Origin: Streptomyces chrestomyceticus JCM 4735 | GTDB lineage: Bacteria; Actinomycetota; Actinomycetes; Streptomycetales; Streptomycetaceae | Direction of reading: 5' to 3' | Length of the DNA stretch: 64,000 nt | NCBI RefSeq assembly: GCF_003865135.1 | Contig: NZ_BHZC01000001.1 | Coordinates: 2,976,001-3,040,000 of the forward strand | In this document: positions 55,301-63,900 of the stretch, piece after piece | How positions within the stretch are numbered: position 1 is the first letter of the stretch | Layout: each line of letters starts with the position of its first letter | Translations under genes and position numbers: made by a program | Notes under the pieces: generated by a model | Database searches by the model: none | Seen by the model: only the letters and a program-made list of their open reading frames with translations | Told to the model about the DNA's origin: nothing

Positions 55301-56219
55301 TGCGCTCGGCCTCGTCGGCGCAGAGCGTGAAGACCTCCTCGAACTGGTCGACGACCAGCAGCGCGCGGGCGGTGTCGGGCCGCGCGGCGAGCCAGGTGCG
55401 CAGGGCCAGGTCGAGCGCGGCGGGGTCGTCGTCGAGGCTGCGGCGGAGGGGGGTGGTGGGGGGTTCGGGGGTGGGGGCTTCGGGGGCTGGAGCTTCAGGG
55501 ACGGGAGTGGGGCGGTCGTCCGTACGCGCCTGCTCGTCGACGTCCCCGCCGTCCTCGCCCACCCCCTCGTCCTCCCCCACCGCGGGGCCCGTGTCGGCGG
55601 CCGGGCCGCCGCCGCCCGGCGGGCCGGGTTCCGCCACCAGGCGGGCCACCGCCGCCGCCAGGGCGGTGAGCGGCCGCGCTCCCGGGGTCAGGAGTACGGG
55701 GTGCCAGTGCGCGCCGAGGTGGGGCACCAGTCCGGCCCGCAGCAGGGAGGACTTGCCGCTGCCGGAGGCGCCGAACACCACGGTGAGCGTGTGCTGTCCG
55801 ACGCGCTCGGACAGCTCCTCGGTGAGGGTCGCCCGGCCGAAGTATTCGGCGGCGTTGGCCGCCTCGAAGGCGGCCAGCCCCGGGTACGGGCACCGTGCCG
55901 TGACCGGTTCGTCGCCGCCGGCCCCGGCGGCCGCCCGCCACCGTGCCTCCCACTCGGCCCGCTCCCCGCCGCACGCCTGGGCGTAGGCCAGGACGACGTC
56001 CAGTGTCGGCAGCCGCTCGCCCTTGGCCGCCTCCGCCAGGGTGCTGGCCGAATAGTGCGCCGTCTTGGCGAGCGTGCGGTAGCTCGGTGTCCCGGCCCGC
56101 TGCCGCAGTCGGCGGAGTTCCCAGGCCAGCCGCTCCACCGGCCCGGCCTGCGGGTCCACCGGCCGTTCGGGCCGTCCCAGCCGGGGCTTGTGCTGTCCTC
56201 CCCCTGCGATCCCCGCCAC
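52332..56219 (-). CDS. HTH-nSTAND1-transmembrane-WD40 protein
   Basis: 1295 residues from GTG 56219; AGGAAGAAG precedes it. Domains in order: an XRE-like helix-turn-helix (about 20-90, RLAWELRRLRQRAGTPSYRT and SASTLAEAAKGERLPTLDVV); an nSTAND1 NTPase with Walker A GASGSGKSS (Lys156) and Walker B LLVVDQFEE (Asp291); a winged-helix region; one membrane helix (LTASLGALLVLALIAAGIAF); then 14 WD40 repeats (each ending LWD or similar), enough for two seven-blade propellers. A Pro/Glu linker with PEAPAPEAPTPEPPTTP interrupts the NTPase. STAND proteins act as ligand-gated switches or scaffolds in signalling and cell-death responses. Partner unknown. It is divergent from the DsbA-like gene. Confidence 0.92.
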   Translation of the reverse strand: MAGIAGGGQHKPRLGRPERPVDPQAGPVERLAWELRRLRQRAGTPSYRTLAKTAHYSASTLAEAAKGERLPTLDVVLAYAQACGGERAEWEARWRAAAGAGGDEPVTARCPYPGLAAFEAANAAEYFGRATLTEELSERVGQHTLTVVFGASGSGKSSLLRAGLVPHLGAHWHPVLLTPGARPLTALAAAVARLVAEPGPPGGGGPAADTGPAVGEDEGVGEDGGDVDEQARTDDRPTPVPEAPAPEAPTPEPPTTPLRRSLDDDPAALDLALRTWLAARPDTARALLVVDQFEEVFTLCADEAERTAFLGAVADLARSDDRRIRLAVGIRADFYARCFVHPGLVAVLRTAGQLPVGPPSRAELRDIIAEPAVRSGVQVDADLVEAVLAEAAGQPGALPLVGHAMRETWQRRSGGTLRLADYRATGGMRGAVAQTAERMYEEAGPRQRKVMRAVFLRLTALGEGTEDTRRRLARRELDGLAEPQEIDGLLRKLAAARLVVLSDGKVEVAHEAVIRAWPRLRHWLDEDREALRTHRRLTAAAEAWHELGRDAGALYRGAQLAGAQAWERVHGAALNALERDFLRSATGADRRRGRRARWLTASLGALLVLALIAAGIAFEQRSDAEAQRRIAVSRQYAAEAAELRREQPQAAALTALYGYRQAPTVEARGSLLSAYGAFRANQFTGHTGVVTAVAFSPDGRTLATGSVDRTVKLWDTATDRLRGTFIGHIGPVYALAFSPDGRYLASAGDDTTVRLWDVPNRRLLGVLNGPSGRVMSLSFSRDSRTLASGSTGDAVRLWDVASRRQVADLTGHKGNVTAVSFSPDGKVLASAGDDRTVRLWDARTYRPLATLTGHVQPVFALAFSPDGRSLASGGGDRTVRLWDVAGRRAAGELTGTADRITALAWSPDRRTLAVGSYDGIVRLWDVNRRHARDKFTARVESASALSFARNGTALAAPADDDTGTVRLWRIAGHGRERLGGRQGGITSVAVSPDGRTIAAAGSELTLWSADRPQPLRSLDAPPGVITSLVFSPHGDVFASVHADRTVRLWDVRSGRLLAELRGHTGTVREAAFSKDGKRLATVGDDRHLFLWDVASHRRTGARQLSGNGSTVTFAPDGRTLAVTENAGNRGVVRLWDAATLEEAARFTGRSYPVFAAAFADDGKTLATSGTDHDILLWDVPGRRLAGTLRGHSSSVASLAFSPDSRSLASGGDDDTVRLWDVAARSTTAVLSGHSGSVLSLSYWPDGRSLVSGSADGTVREWSVDVGETARNICRLSREGHWAQTARGVPDDWYCR

Positions 56220-56262
56220 CTTCTTCCTGCGCCGGGGCCGCCCCCCGCGGCCCGATCTCCCA

Positions 56263-56305
56263 TTGTCCGACGTGTTCGTCCCGGGCGAGCTGCACTTTCG
56301 GACAA
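56263..56305. promoter_or_regulatory. Inverted repeat upstream of the nSTAND gene
   Basis: TTGTCCGA (56263-56270) and TCGGACAA (56298-56305) are perfect complements, 27 bases apart, in the 179-base divergent gap. They may be an operator for one of the two flanking genes. Confidence 0.4.
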
Positions 56306-56398
56306 CTCGGCGGCGTTCCCCGATGGCATCCTGGAGACGTTCCGGGCGCGCGCCGGCCGTGGCCGGCCGCGTCCGGTCCCTACGGCGGGGAGGGCGCG

Positions 56399-57331
56399 GT
56401 GGACAGGGCGGCGGACGGGACGGCAAGCGGGGCGGCGGAGACGGCGACGTGGGCGGCGGCCTGCGGCTCCGGGGTCACGGCGGACTTCTGGTGCGACCCG
56501 GTCTGCCCGTACTCCTGGGTCGCCGCGCAGTGGCTCCAGGAGGTGACCCGGGTCCGCCCGGTCGGGGTACGCCTGCGGTTGATGAGTCTCCAAGTGCTCA
56601 ACGAGGGCCGGGAGGTCGACCCCGAGGACCCGGACGGCGAGTGGGGCGCGTACCTGTGGGCGCCGGTGCGGGCCTGTGCGGCGGTGGAGCAGCGGTACGG
56701 GCACGAGGCGCTGGGCCGCTTCTACCGGGCGCTCGGCGTGCGGCTGCACCACCGGGGCGAGTGGGACGGGATCGAGCGCGCGCTGACGGACGCGGGGCTG
56801 CCGCGCGAGGTGGCCGAGGCGGCGTGGACCACGGAGTACGACGCGGTGGTCCGGGCGTCGCACGCGCGCGCCGTCGCCCTGGTCGGAACGGACGTCGGCA
56901 CGCCGGTCGTCGCGGTGGACGAGGTGGCCTTCTTCGGGCCGGTGGTCTCCCCCGCTCCCCGGGGAGAGGCGGCGGGGCGGCTGTGGGACGGTGTCCTGAA
57001 ACTGGCTTCCGTACCGGGCTTCCACGAGCTGCGCCGCCCGGCCGCCGCCGCACCGGACTTCGGCCCCGAACCGGCCGCCGGGGCCTCTCCTTGTGTCGGC
57101 CACAAGTCGGACGACCGTCCCCCACGGGATGACGGCCCCCGCCCGGGTCGGACTTCCAGCCGGTGCCACTTTCACCACTTCGGACTGAGGTGTCGGGGAC
57201 CTCGCACGACGAAGAATGGGACTGCACCACACACCTACCTCCCAGGGCCCTTCCGGCCCCGCGGAGACCGGTGTCCCGCCGGGCCCGACCGCCCCGGCGG
57301 CCCCGCCCGTCCCCTTCCCAGGAGTTCACCC
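56399..57331 (+). CDS. DsbA-family (mycothiol-dependent nitroreductase-like) protein, no stop codon before the next gene
   Basis: Starts at GTG 56399 with GGGGAGGG upstream. The DsbA-like thioredoxin fold runs to about 57060: ADFWCDPVCPYSWVAAQW gives the active site (CPYS, with Cys then Ser), an EVAEAAWTTEYDAVVR helix follows, then GTPVVAVDEVAFFGPV, the cis-Pro loop. Relatives such as Rv2466c reduce nitro compounds using mycothiol, and end near GFHELRRP. Here no stop follows; the frame remains open to 58114 through the ABC ATPase, so the end coordinate marks only where that gene's own start lies. Lost stop, indel error or a real fusion of 571 residues are possible. Confidence 0.7.
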
Positions 57332-58114
57332 GTGTCCCACGCGGCCGCTTTCCCCGCCCCCGCCCGAGCCACCGCGGCCGTCGCCGCCCGTGCCACGGAC
57401 CTGAGCAAGGTCTACGGGCAGGGGGAGACCCAGGTGGTCGCGCTGGACCAGGTGTCCGTCGAGTTCGGCCGCGGACGCTTCACCGCGATCATGGGTCCGT
57501 CCGGTTCCGGCAAGTCCACGCTGATGCACTGCATGGCGGGCCTGGACTCCATATCGTCCGGCTCGGCCCTGATCGGGGACACCGAGCTGACCGGTCTGAA
57601 CGACAAGAAGCTCACCCAGTTGCGCCGCGACAAGATCGGCTTCATCTTCCAGGCGTTCAACCTGCTGCCGACGCTGACCGCGCTGGAGAACATCACGCTG
57701 CCCATGGACATCGCGGGCCGCAAGGCCGACCGGGACTGGCTGGACCGCATCGTCTCGACGGTAGGCCTGTCCGGGCGGCTCAAGCACCGGCCCGCGCAGC
57801 TCTCCGGCGGCCAGCAGCAGCGCGTCGCGGTGGCCCGCGCGCTGGCCTCCCAGCCCGAGATCATCTTCGCCGACGAGCCGACCGGCAACCTCGACTCCCG
57901 CTCCGGCGCCGAGGTGCTCGGCTTCCTGCGCGAGTCCGTACGGGCGATGCAGCAGACCGTCGTCATGGTCACCCACGACCCGGTCGCCGCCGCCTACGCG
58001 GACCGGGTGATCTTCCTGGCCGACGGCCGCATCGTCGAGGAGCTGTACGAGCCGACCGCCGACGCCGTCCTGGACCGGATGCGGCTGTTCGACGCCAAGA
58101 ACCGTACGAGCTGA
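57332..58114 (+). CDS. MacB/LolD-type ABC transporter ATP-binding protein
   Basis: 260 residues from GTG 57332, with AGGAG 7 bases upstream. Walker A GPSGSGKST (about 55), Q-loop IFQAFNLLPTLTALENI, signature LSGGQQQRVAVARAL, Walker B IFADEPTGNLDSRSG and VVMVTHDP with the switch His. Energises the FtsX-like permease immediately downstream. Such pairs export lipids, peptides or lipoproteins, or act in envelope stress. The reading frame is continuous with the upstream DsbA-like gene, but the good ribosome binding site argues for independent translation. Confidence 0.93.
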   Translation: MSHAAAFPAPARATAAVAARATDLSKVYGQGETQVVALDQVSVEFGRGRFTAIMGPSGSGKSTLMHCMAGLDSISSGSALIGDTELTGLNDKKLTQLRRDKIGFIFQAFNLLPTLTALENITLPMDIAGRKADRDWLDRIVSTVGLSGRLKHRPAQLSGGQQQRVAVARALASQPEIIFADEPTGNLDSRSGAEVLGFLRESVRAMQQTVVMVTHDPVAAAYADRVIFLADGRIVEELYEPTADAVLDRMRLFDAKNRTS

Positions 58115-58156
58115 CGCCCGCCGCCGACACCTCACCCCAGGACTGACACCACCACC

Positions 58157-60730
58157 ATGTTCCGAACCGCCCTGCGCAATGTGCTCGCGCACAAAGCCCG
58201 CCTGATGATGACCGCGCTCGCGGTCCTCCTCGGCGTGGCCTTCGTCTCCGGCACCCTGGTCTTCAGCGACACGGTCGGCGAGGCCGTCAAGAAGGCTTCG
58301 GCCAAGAGCTTCAAGGACGTCGCCGTCTCCGTACAGGCCACCTCGGGGGACGCGCCGCCCGTCCCCGAGGACGGGAAGAACCGTACGACCCTGCTCACCG
58401 ACCGGCTGGCCGACCAGGTCCGCTCGCTGCCCGGCGTGGCCGCCGTGCACGCCAACGTCAGCGGCCGCGCCACCGTCGCCGACAAGGACAACCAGCCGAT
58501 CGGCAACGACTGGCAGAACGTCGCCACCAACTACCAGCCGGGCGCGGGCGGCAAGGACAGCCGCTACCCGGTCGTCCAGGGCCGCGGCCCGGCCGGGGCC
58601 GGCGAGATCGCCCTCGACGAGGCGACCGCGGAGAAGGGCGGCCTGGCGCTCGGCGACACGGTGCGCTTCGCCACCGACGGTCCGGCCCTGCACAAGAAGC
58701 TCGTCGGCATCGTCCACTCCGAGGACCCGCAGGTCACCGCGGGCGGCAGCCTCGCGCTGTTCGACACCGCCACCGCGCAGAAGCTGTTCGTGCGCCCCGG
58801 CCAGTACGACGAACTGGTGGTGGCCGCCAAGCCCGGCACCGACGAGAAGGCGCTGACCGCCGCCGTCGAGAAGCTGCTGCCGAAGGACCGCGCGACGGCG
58901 ACCAGCGGCGCCGCGCTCGCCGCCGGTCAGGCCAAGATGGTCGAGCAGAGCAACCAGGCGATGAGCAAGACGCTGCTGGTGTTCGCCGGTATCGCGCTGT
59001 TCGTCGGCGTCTTCATCATCGCCAACACCTTCACCATGCTCATCTCCCAGCGCAGCCGTGAGATCGCGCTGATGCGGGCGATCGGCGCCTCCCGCCGCCA
59101 GGTGGTGCGCTCGGTGCTGGCCGAGGCGGGCCTGCTCGGCCTGGTCTCCTCCGTCGTCGGCTTCGCCCTCGGCACCGGCATCGCGGTCACCATGCGCGCG
59201 GTGCTCAACGCCAACGGCGCCGGCTTCCCCGACGGCCCGCTGGTCATCAGCCCCAGCGCCGTCCTGTCCGCGCTCGGCGTCGGCGTGCTGGTGACCGTAC
59301 TGGCCGCCTGGCTGCCGTCCCGCAAGGCCGCGAAGATCGCCCCGGTCGAGGCGCTGAACACGGTGGACGCGGCGCCCAAGCTGCGCGGCCTGGTCGTCCG
59401 CAACACCATCGGCGCGGTCATCACCGGCCTCGGCGTCGCGATCATGCTCTATGTGTCCACCCGGAAGACCGCCGAGGACATGATGACCCCCATGGCGGGC
59501 TCGGCGCTCACCCTGGTCGGCGTCATCGTCCTGGCGCCGCTGCTGTCCCGGCCGCTGGTCTCGCTGACCGGCAAGGTCACCACCCGGATCTTCGGCGTCA
59601 GCGGCAAGCTGGCCAAGGAGAACGCGCTGCGCAACCCGCGCCGGACCGCCGCCACCGCCTCCGCCCTGATGATCGGCCTCACCCTGATCACCGGCATGAC
59701 GGTCGTCGGCGTCTCGGGCCAGCGCGCCTCGGACGAGATGGCCGCCCAGGGCCTGACCGCGGACTACCAGGTCAGCACGGCCAACTTCCGCGGTCTGGAC
59801 CCCGAACTGACGAAGCAGGCCGCGAAGCTGCCCGGCGTGCAGGCGGCGGTGCCCCTGCGCTCGGCCGCCTTCGAGACGGACGGCGGCAACGGCTACGGCT
59901 CGGTCACCGGCACCGACCTCGCGCACCTCGGCAAGGTCACCGACCTCACGTTCGTCAGCGGGTCGCTGGACGCCGTGCGCGACGGCGGCGGGGTCGCGGT
60001 CTCCCGCAGCCGGGCGGAGAAGCTGCACTGGAAGACGGGCGAGACCCACGAGGTCGGCTTCTTCACCGGCACGGAGAAGAAGGAGAAGGCCCGGCTCAAG
60101 GTCGCCGCCGTCTACGAGGACAACGCCACCGTCGGCGACCTGTTCGGCTCCACCACGCTGGTCGACCCGCACGTCAAGCCCCTCAAGGACGAGAAGGTCC
60201 TGGTCAAGACGGCCAACGGGCCCGACGCCGGGCTGGAGAAGGAGATCCGCAAGGCCCTCGGCGACAGCCCGCTGCTCAAGGTCCAGGACAAGGACGCGCT
60301 GCGCAAGGAGAACGCCGGCAGCATCGACACCGTCCTGAACATGGTCTACGGACTGCTCGGCATGGCCGTGATCATCGCGGTCGTCGGCGTCGTCAACACC
60401 CTGGCCATGTCGGTCTTCGAACGCACCCGGGAGATCGGGATGCTGCGCGCCATCGGCCTCGCCCGCAGCGGCATCAAGCAGATGGTCCGCCTGGAATCCG
60501 TCGTCATCTCCCTGTTCGGCGCGGTCCTCGGCATCGGTGTGGGCGTCTTCCTCGCCTGGGCCGGCGGCAAGATGACGGCCGCCTCGATGCCGACGTACGA
60601 GATGATCCTGCCGTGGGACCGCCTGGGCATCTTCCTGGCGATCGCCCTCGTGGTCGGCGTCCTCGCCGCCGCCTGGCCGGCCCGCCGCGCCGCCCGCCTG
60701 AACATGCTGGAGTCCATCGGCGCCCAGTAA
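58157..60730 (+). CDS. FtsX-like ABC transporter permease (MacB/LolC/E type, two FtsX domains)
   Basis: 857 residues from ATG 58157, 42 bases after the ATPase stop. Membrane helix at the N-terminus (LMMTALAVLLGVAFVSG), a large extracytoplasmic domain (about 40-260), three helices with the FtsX motif SREIALMRAIGASRRQVVRSVL, a second extracytoplasmic domain and a second FtsX block with EIGMLRAIGLARSGIKQM near 760. No signal for a periplasmic partner is seen. Probably transports or extracts lipids or acts mechanically in the envelope. Confidence 0.94.
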   Translation: MFRTALRNVLAHKARLMMTALAVLLGVAFVSGTLVFSDTVGEAVKKASAKSFKDVAVSVQATSGDAPPVPEDGKNRTTLLTDRLADQVRSLPGVAAVHANVSGRATVADKDNQPIGNDWQNVATNYQPGAGGKDSRYPVVQGRGPAGAGEIALDEATAEKGGLALGDTVRFATDGPALHKKLVGIVHSEDPQVTAGGSLALFDTATAQKLFVRPGQYDELVVAAKPGTDEKALTAAVEKLLPKDRATATSGAALAAGQAKMVEQSNQAMSKTLLVFAGIALFVGVFIIANTFTMLISQRSREIALMRAIGASRRQVVRSVLAEAGLLGLVSSVVGFALGTGIAVTMRAVLNANGAGFPDGPLVISPSAVLSALGVGVLVTVLAAWLPSRKAAKIAPVEALNTVDAAPKLRGLVVRNTIGAVITGLGVAIMLYVSTRKTAEDMMTPMAGSALTLVGVIVLAPLLSRPLVSLTGKVTTRIFGVSGKLAKENALRNPRRTAATASALMIGLTLITGMTVVGVSGQRASDEMAAQGLTADYQVSTANFRGLDPELTKQAAKLPGVQAAVPLRSAAFETDGGNGYGSVTGTDLAHLGKVTDLTFVSGSLDAVRDGGGVAVSRSRAEKLHWKTGETHEVGFFTGTEKKEKARLKVAAVYEDNATVGDLFGSTTLVDPHVKPLKDEKVLVKTANGPDAGLEKEIRKALGDSPLLKVQDKDALRKENAGSIDTVLNMVYGLLGMAVIIAVVGVVNTLAMSVFERTREIGMLRAIGLARSGIKQMVRLESVVISLFGAVLGIGVGVFLAWAGGKMTAASMPTYEMILPWDRLGIFLAIALVVGVLAAAWPARRAARLNMLESIGAQ

Positions 60731-60754
60731 CCCCCGTCAGCACCCGCCCCTCCT

Positions 60755-60790
60755 GTCCGCCCCGTCCCTCTCCCCAGGGACGGGGCGGAC
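60755..60790 (+). terminator. Strong terminator of the ABC ATPase/permease operon
   Basis: 60755-60769 pairs perfectly with 60776-60790 (15 bp), loop of six, followed by GTTCTT. It starts 24 bases past the stop codon. Confidence 0.88.
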
Positions 60791-60997
60791 GTTCTTGCGC
60801 GAACCGGCCTTCTCACAACGCCTTTCGGACAACGGTGATCACCGAGATGCCCTGGCGGCCACAAAGGCGGTCATCATGATTCGCCCGCGAGTGGCATCAG
60901 TAAAGAGCGTACAAAACATTAAGAGAGGCGTTCCGGATATGCAGTTCCTTCAGCACCGCATGGTGGTCAGCGGCCAAGCCACCACAAGGATCGAACG
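60791..60997 (+). other. AT-richer leader of the ALF-repeat gene
   Basis: No gene was seen. 60890-60950 is clearly lower in GC (for example AGTAAAGAGCGTACAAAACA), unlike the coding DNA around it, and probably holds the promoter of the downstream gene. No clear -35/-10 pair was found. Confidence 0.4.
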
Positions 60998-63900
60998 ATG
61001 AGACGGGGAAGACCGGGAACGAACGCGTTACGCCCATTAGGCCGCCAGGAACCCGCCTTCCGCCGTGGGCAGTTACTTCGGCGCGGCGCCTGTTCCATGG
61101 TGCTGTCCGCCGCCTTGGTGGCCGGCCTCATGGGCTCGCACGTCGCCGGCGCGACGGAGATCGTCGAAGACGACCCGCTCCTTCGCCGCGGACAAGCGGT
61201 CGACGCTTGGATGGACGGGGGCAGCGGTGTCAAGGCAGCCGCTGAGCAGGCGCTCCTGGGCACGGACGAGGACATCAGAAAGTTTCTCGCCCAGAAGGAC
61301 AGGATCGAGTTCGACGACGACTACATCGACGCCAGCCGGGTTTTCGACGCCGGCGGGCCCGCGGTCCGCGCAGCGGCGAAGGCCGCGCTCAAAGCCGGCA
61401 AGGCCGACGCCCCCGAGCCCGTGCGGGCGTTCCTGCGGGACGGGTGGAAGGCACCGTTGCAGCAGGACCAGCAGGTCGAGGTCTCGCGCATCATCAATTT
61501 CGGTGGCAAGGGAGTCCAGGACGCCGGGAAGGCGGCGCTGAAGGGAACTCCCGAAGATGTCGTCAAGTTCCTTGCCCAAGGCCAGTACGAGGCTCGCAGG
61601 AAGGACGACGAGGTCGAGGTCTCGCGGCTCGTCAACACTGGCGGTCCGGCGGTCCAGGCAGCCGGCAAGGTGGCCTTGAAAGGCACACCCGAGGACATCA
61701 CCGAATTCCTGGAAGTGGGTCAGTTCGTCGCCCGCAACCGCGACCAGGAGCACGCGACCATCGCCCAACTGGCGGAGCAGGCCACCCAGGCCGGCATCCG
61801 GGCCAAGAACGCCACCCAACAGGCCCAGGACGCCTCCGCCCGCGCGATCGAGGCATCGGCCCTGGCCAAGGAAGCCGCACTGAAGGCCGCGGAGGAGACC
61901 GAGGCTGCCAAGGGCGACGCCCAGCAGGCCGCGGTCAAGGCGAAGCGGGCCGCGGACGCGGCCCGTGGCGCCGCCGCGGCCGCCCAGCAAGCCATCGGCG
62001 CGGCCAACGCCGCGAACCGCGCGGCACGCATAGCGGCGCTCGCCGCGGCACAGACCGCCGCGGCGGCGGCCTCCGCCGCCAACGCGGCCAACGACGCCTA
62101 CAACGCCTCCATCGCGGCGGCCACCAACGCGGGCCGGGCCGGCGAGGCCCGGGACATGGCCAAGAAGGCCCGGCAGGCCGCAGCACTCGCCGACACCTCG
62201 GCCGAAGCGGCCAAGAAGGCGGGCGAGGCGTCGCTGGCCGCCGGAGCCGCGGCCGGCGCGGCGCACAGCGCAGGTGCCGATGCCGACGCCGCAGCCGACG
62301 CCGCCGACCGGGCCAACGCCTATGCCCGGGCCGCGGGGGTGCACTCCGGTGAGGCCGCGGCCGCGGCCGCGGAGACCCGCCGTCACGCGCGTGAGGCCAA
62401 CCGGGCCGCCAACGCCGCCGAAGCGCTGGCCCGGCGCTCCGCCGACGCCGCATTCGAGGCGCGCGCCGCCGCCAACTCCGCGGCTACCCATGCCAGGAAC
62501 GCCGCGGCTGCCGCCGACGAGGCCGCCCAGCATGCCGGCGAAGCGGCCAAGGCCGCCGAAGAGGCCAACAAGCACGCCGCCGCGGCGAAACTGGCCGCCG
62601 AGGCAGCCGACACCGCGGCCGCCACAGCCAAGAAGGTCTTCGACGTCGCCCGGCAGACCGAGGCGGAGGACCTGGCCACCCGCACCAGCGCCGCCATCGA
62701 ACGAGCCAGGACCCGGGCGTCCCAAACCGCTTCCCTGACCGCGACCTCTGCTGCCGGTCTCGCCGAGGCCCGCTCACTGGACACCACGGCCGCCGAGCTG
62801 GCCGCCGAGGCCGACAAGGCCGGCGCCGACACCAAGGTGCTCGTCGGCAAGGGGCGGGCGCTGGCCATGAAGGCGCTCAAGTTGCGCGGATCGTGGAGTC
62901 AGGACGCCGCGGCACGGGCCCTGTCCGGCTCGGACGAGGACGTTCTGGACTATCTGCGCCGCGGCTGGACGGAGGCCGGACAGGACGAGAGCCGCGAGCA
63001 GGTGTCCCGGCTCAGTACCCACAGCCCTTACGAGGTGGTGCGCACGGCCGCTGCACAGGCACTCAAGGGGTCGGACCAGCAGATCCGCGACTTCCTCACC
63101 AGCGGCCAGTACGACGTGGCCGCCACCGATCTCACCGTCCGCGTCTCCCAGATCAACGGCACGGGCGGGCCCGGGGTCAAGGAAGCGTCCAAGGCCGCCC
63201 TGCGCGACGGGCGGGGCAAGGTGCTGGCCGCCTTCATCGCCACCGGCCAGTACGCGGCGCAGAACTCCGACGAACAGGTCATCGCCTCGAAACTGGTCAA
63301 CGACGGCGGCCCGGAGGTGAAAGCCGCGGCCAAGGTCGCCCTGGCGGGCTCCCCCGACCAGCTCCACGAGTTCGTCCAGACCGGCCAGTACATGGCCGAT
63401 CGCAAGGACAAGCTCGCCGCCAACCACGTCGCCCAGATGCAGCGTCTGGTATCCGAGGCTTCCCTCGTCGCCGCCCAGGCCCAGCGCAACCGCTGGCTCG
63501 CCGCTCAGGCCGCCGCCGAGGCCAACAAAGCCTCCACCGATGCCACCGCTGCCGCCGCCGAGGCAAGGAAATCCGCCGAGCTCGCGGAGGACTACCGTCG
63601 CGCCGCGGACCAATCCGCCACCAGTGCCGAGACCAGCGCCGCGCAGGCCGCGGATTCCGCGAAGCGTGCGCGCAAAGCCGCCGACGCCGCCGATCTTGAC
63701 GCCAAGGCAGCCGAACAGTCCGCGGCCCAAGCCGAATTCTCCGCCGACTACGCCCGTCGGTCCGCGAACGCGGCAAACGAAAGTGCGACCGAGGCAAGAT
63801 TCTCCGCACTGAGCGCCGGAAAGAGTGCTGCCGAAGCCGACACCCTGGCTTCCCAGGCGTGGGAGAGCGTGCGGAAAAAGCTCGAAGCGGAAGAAGCTGA

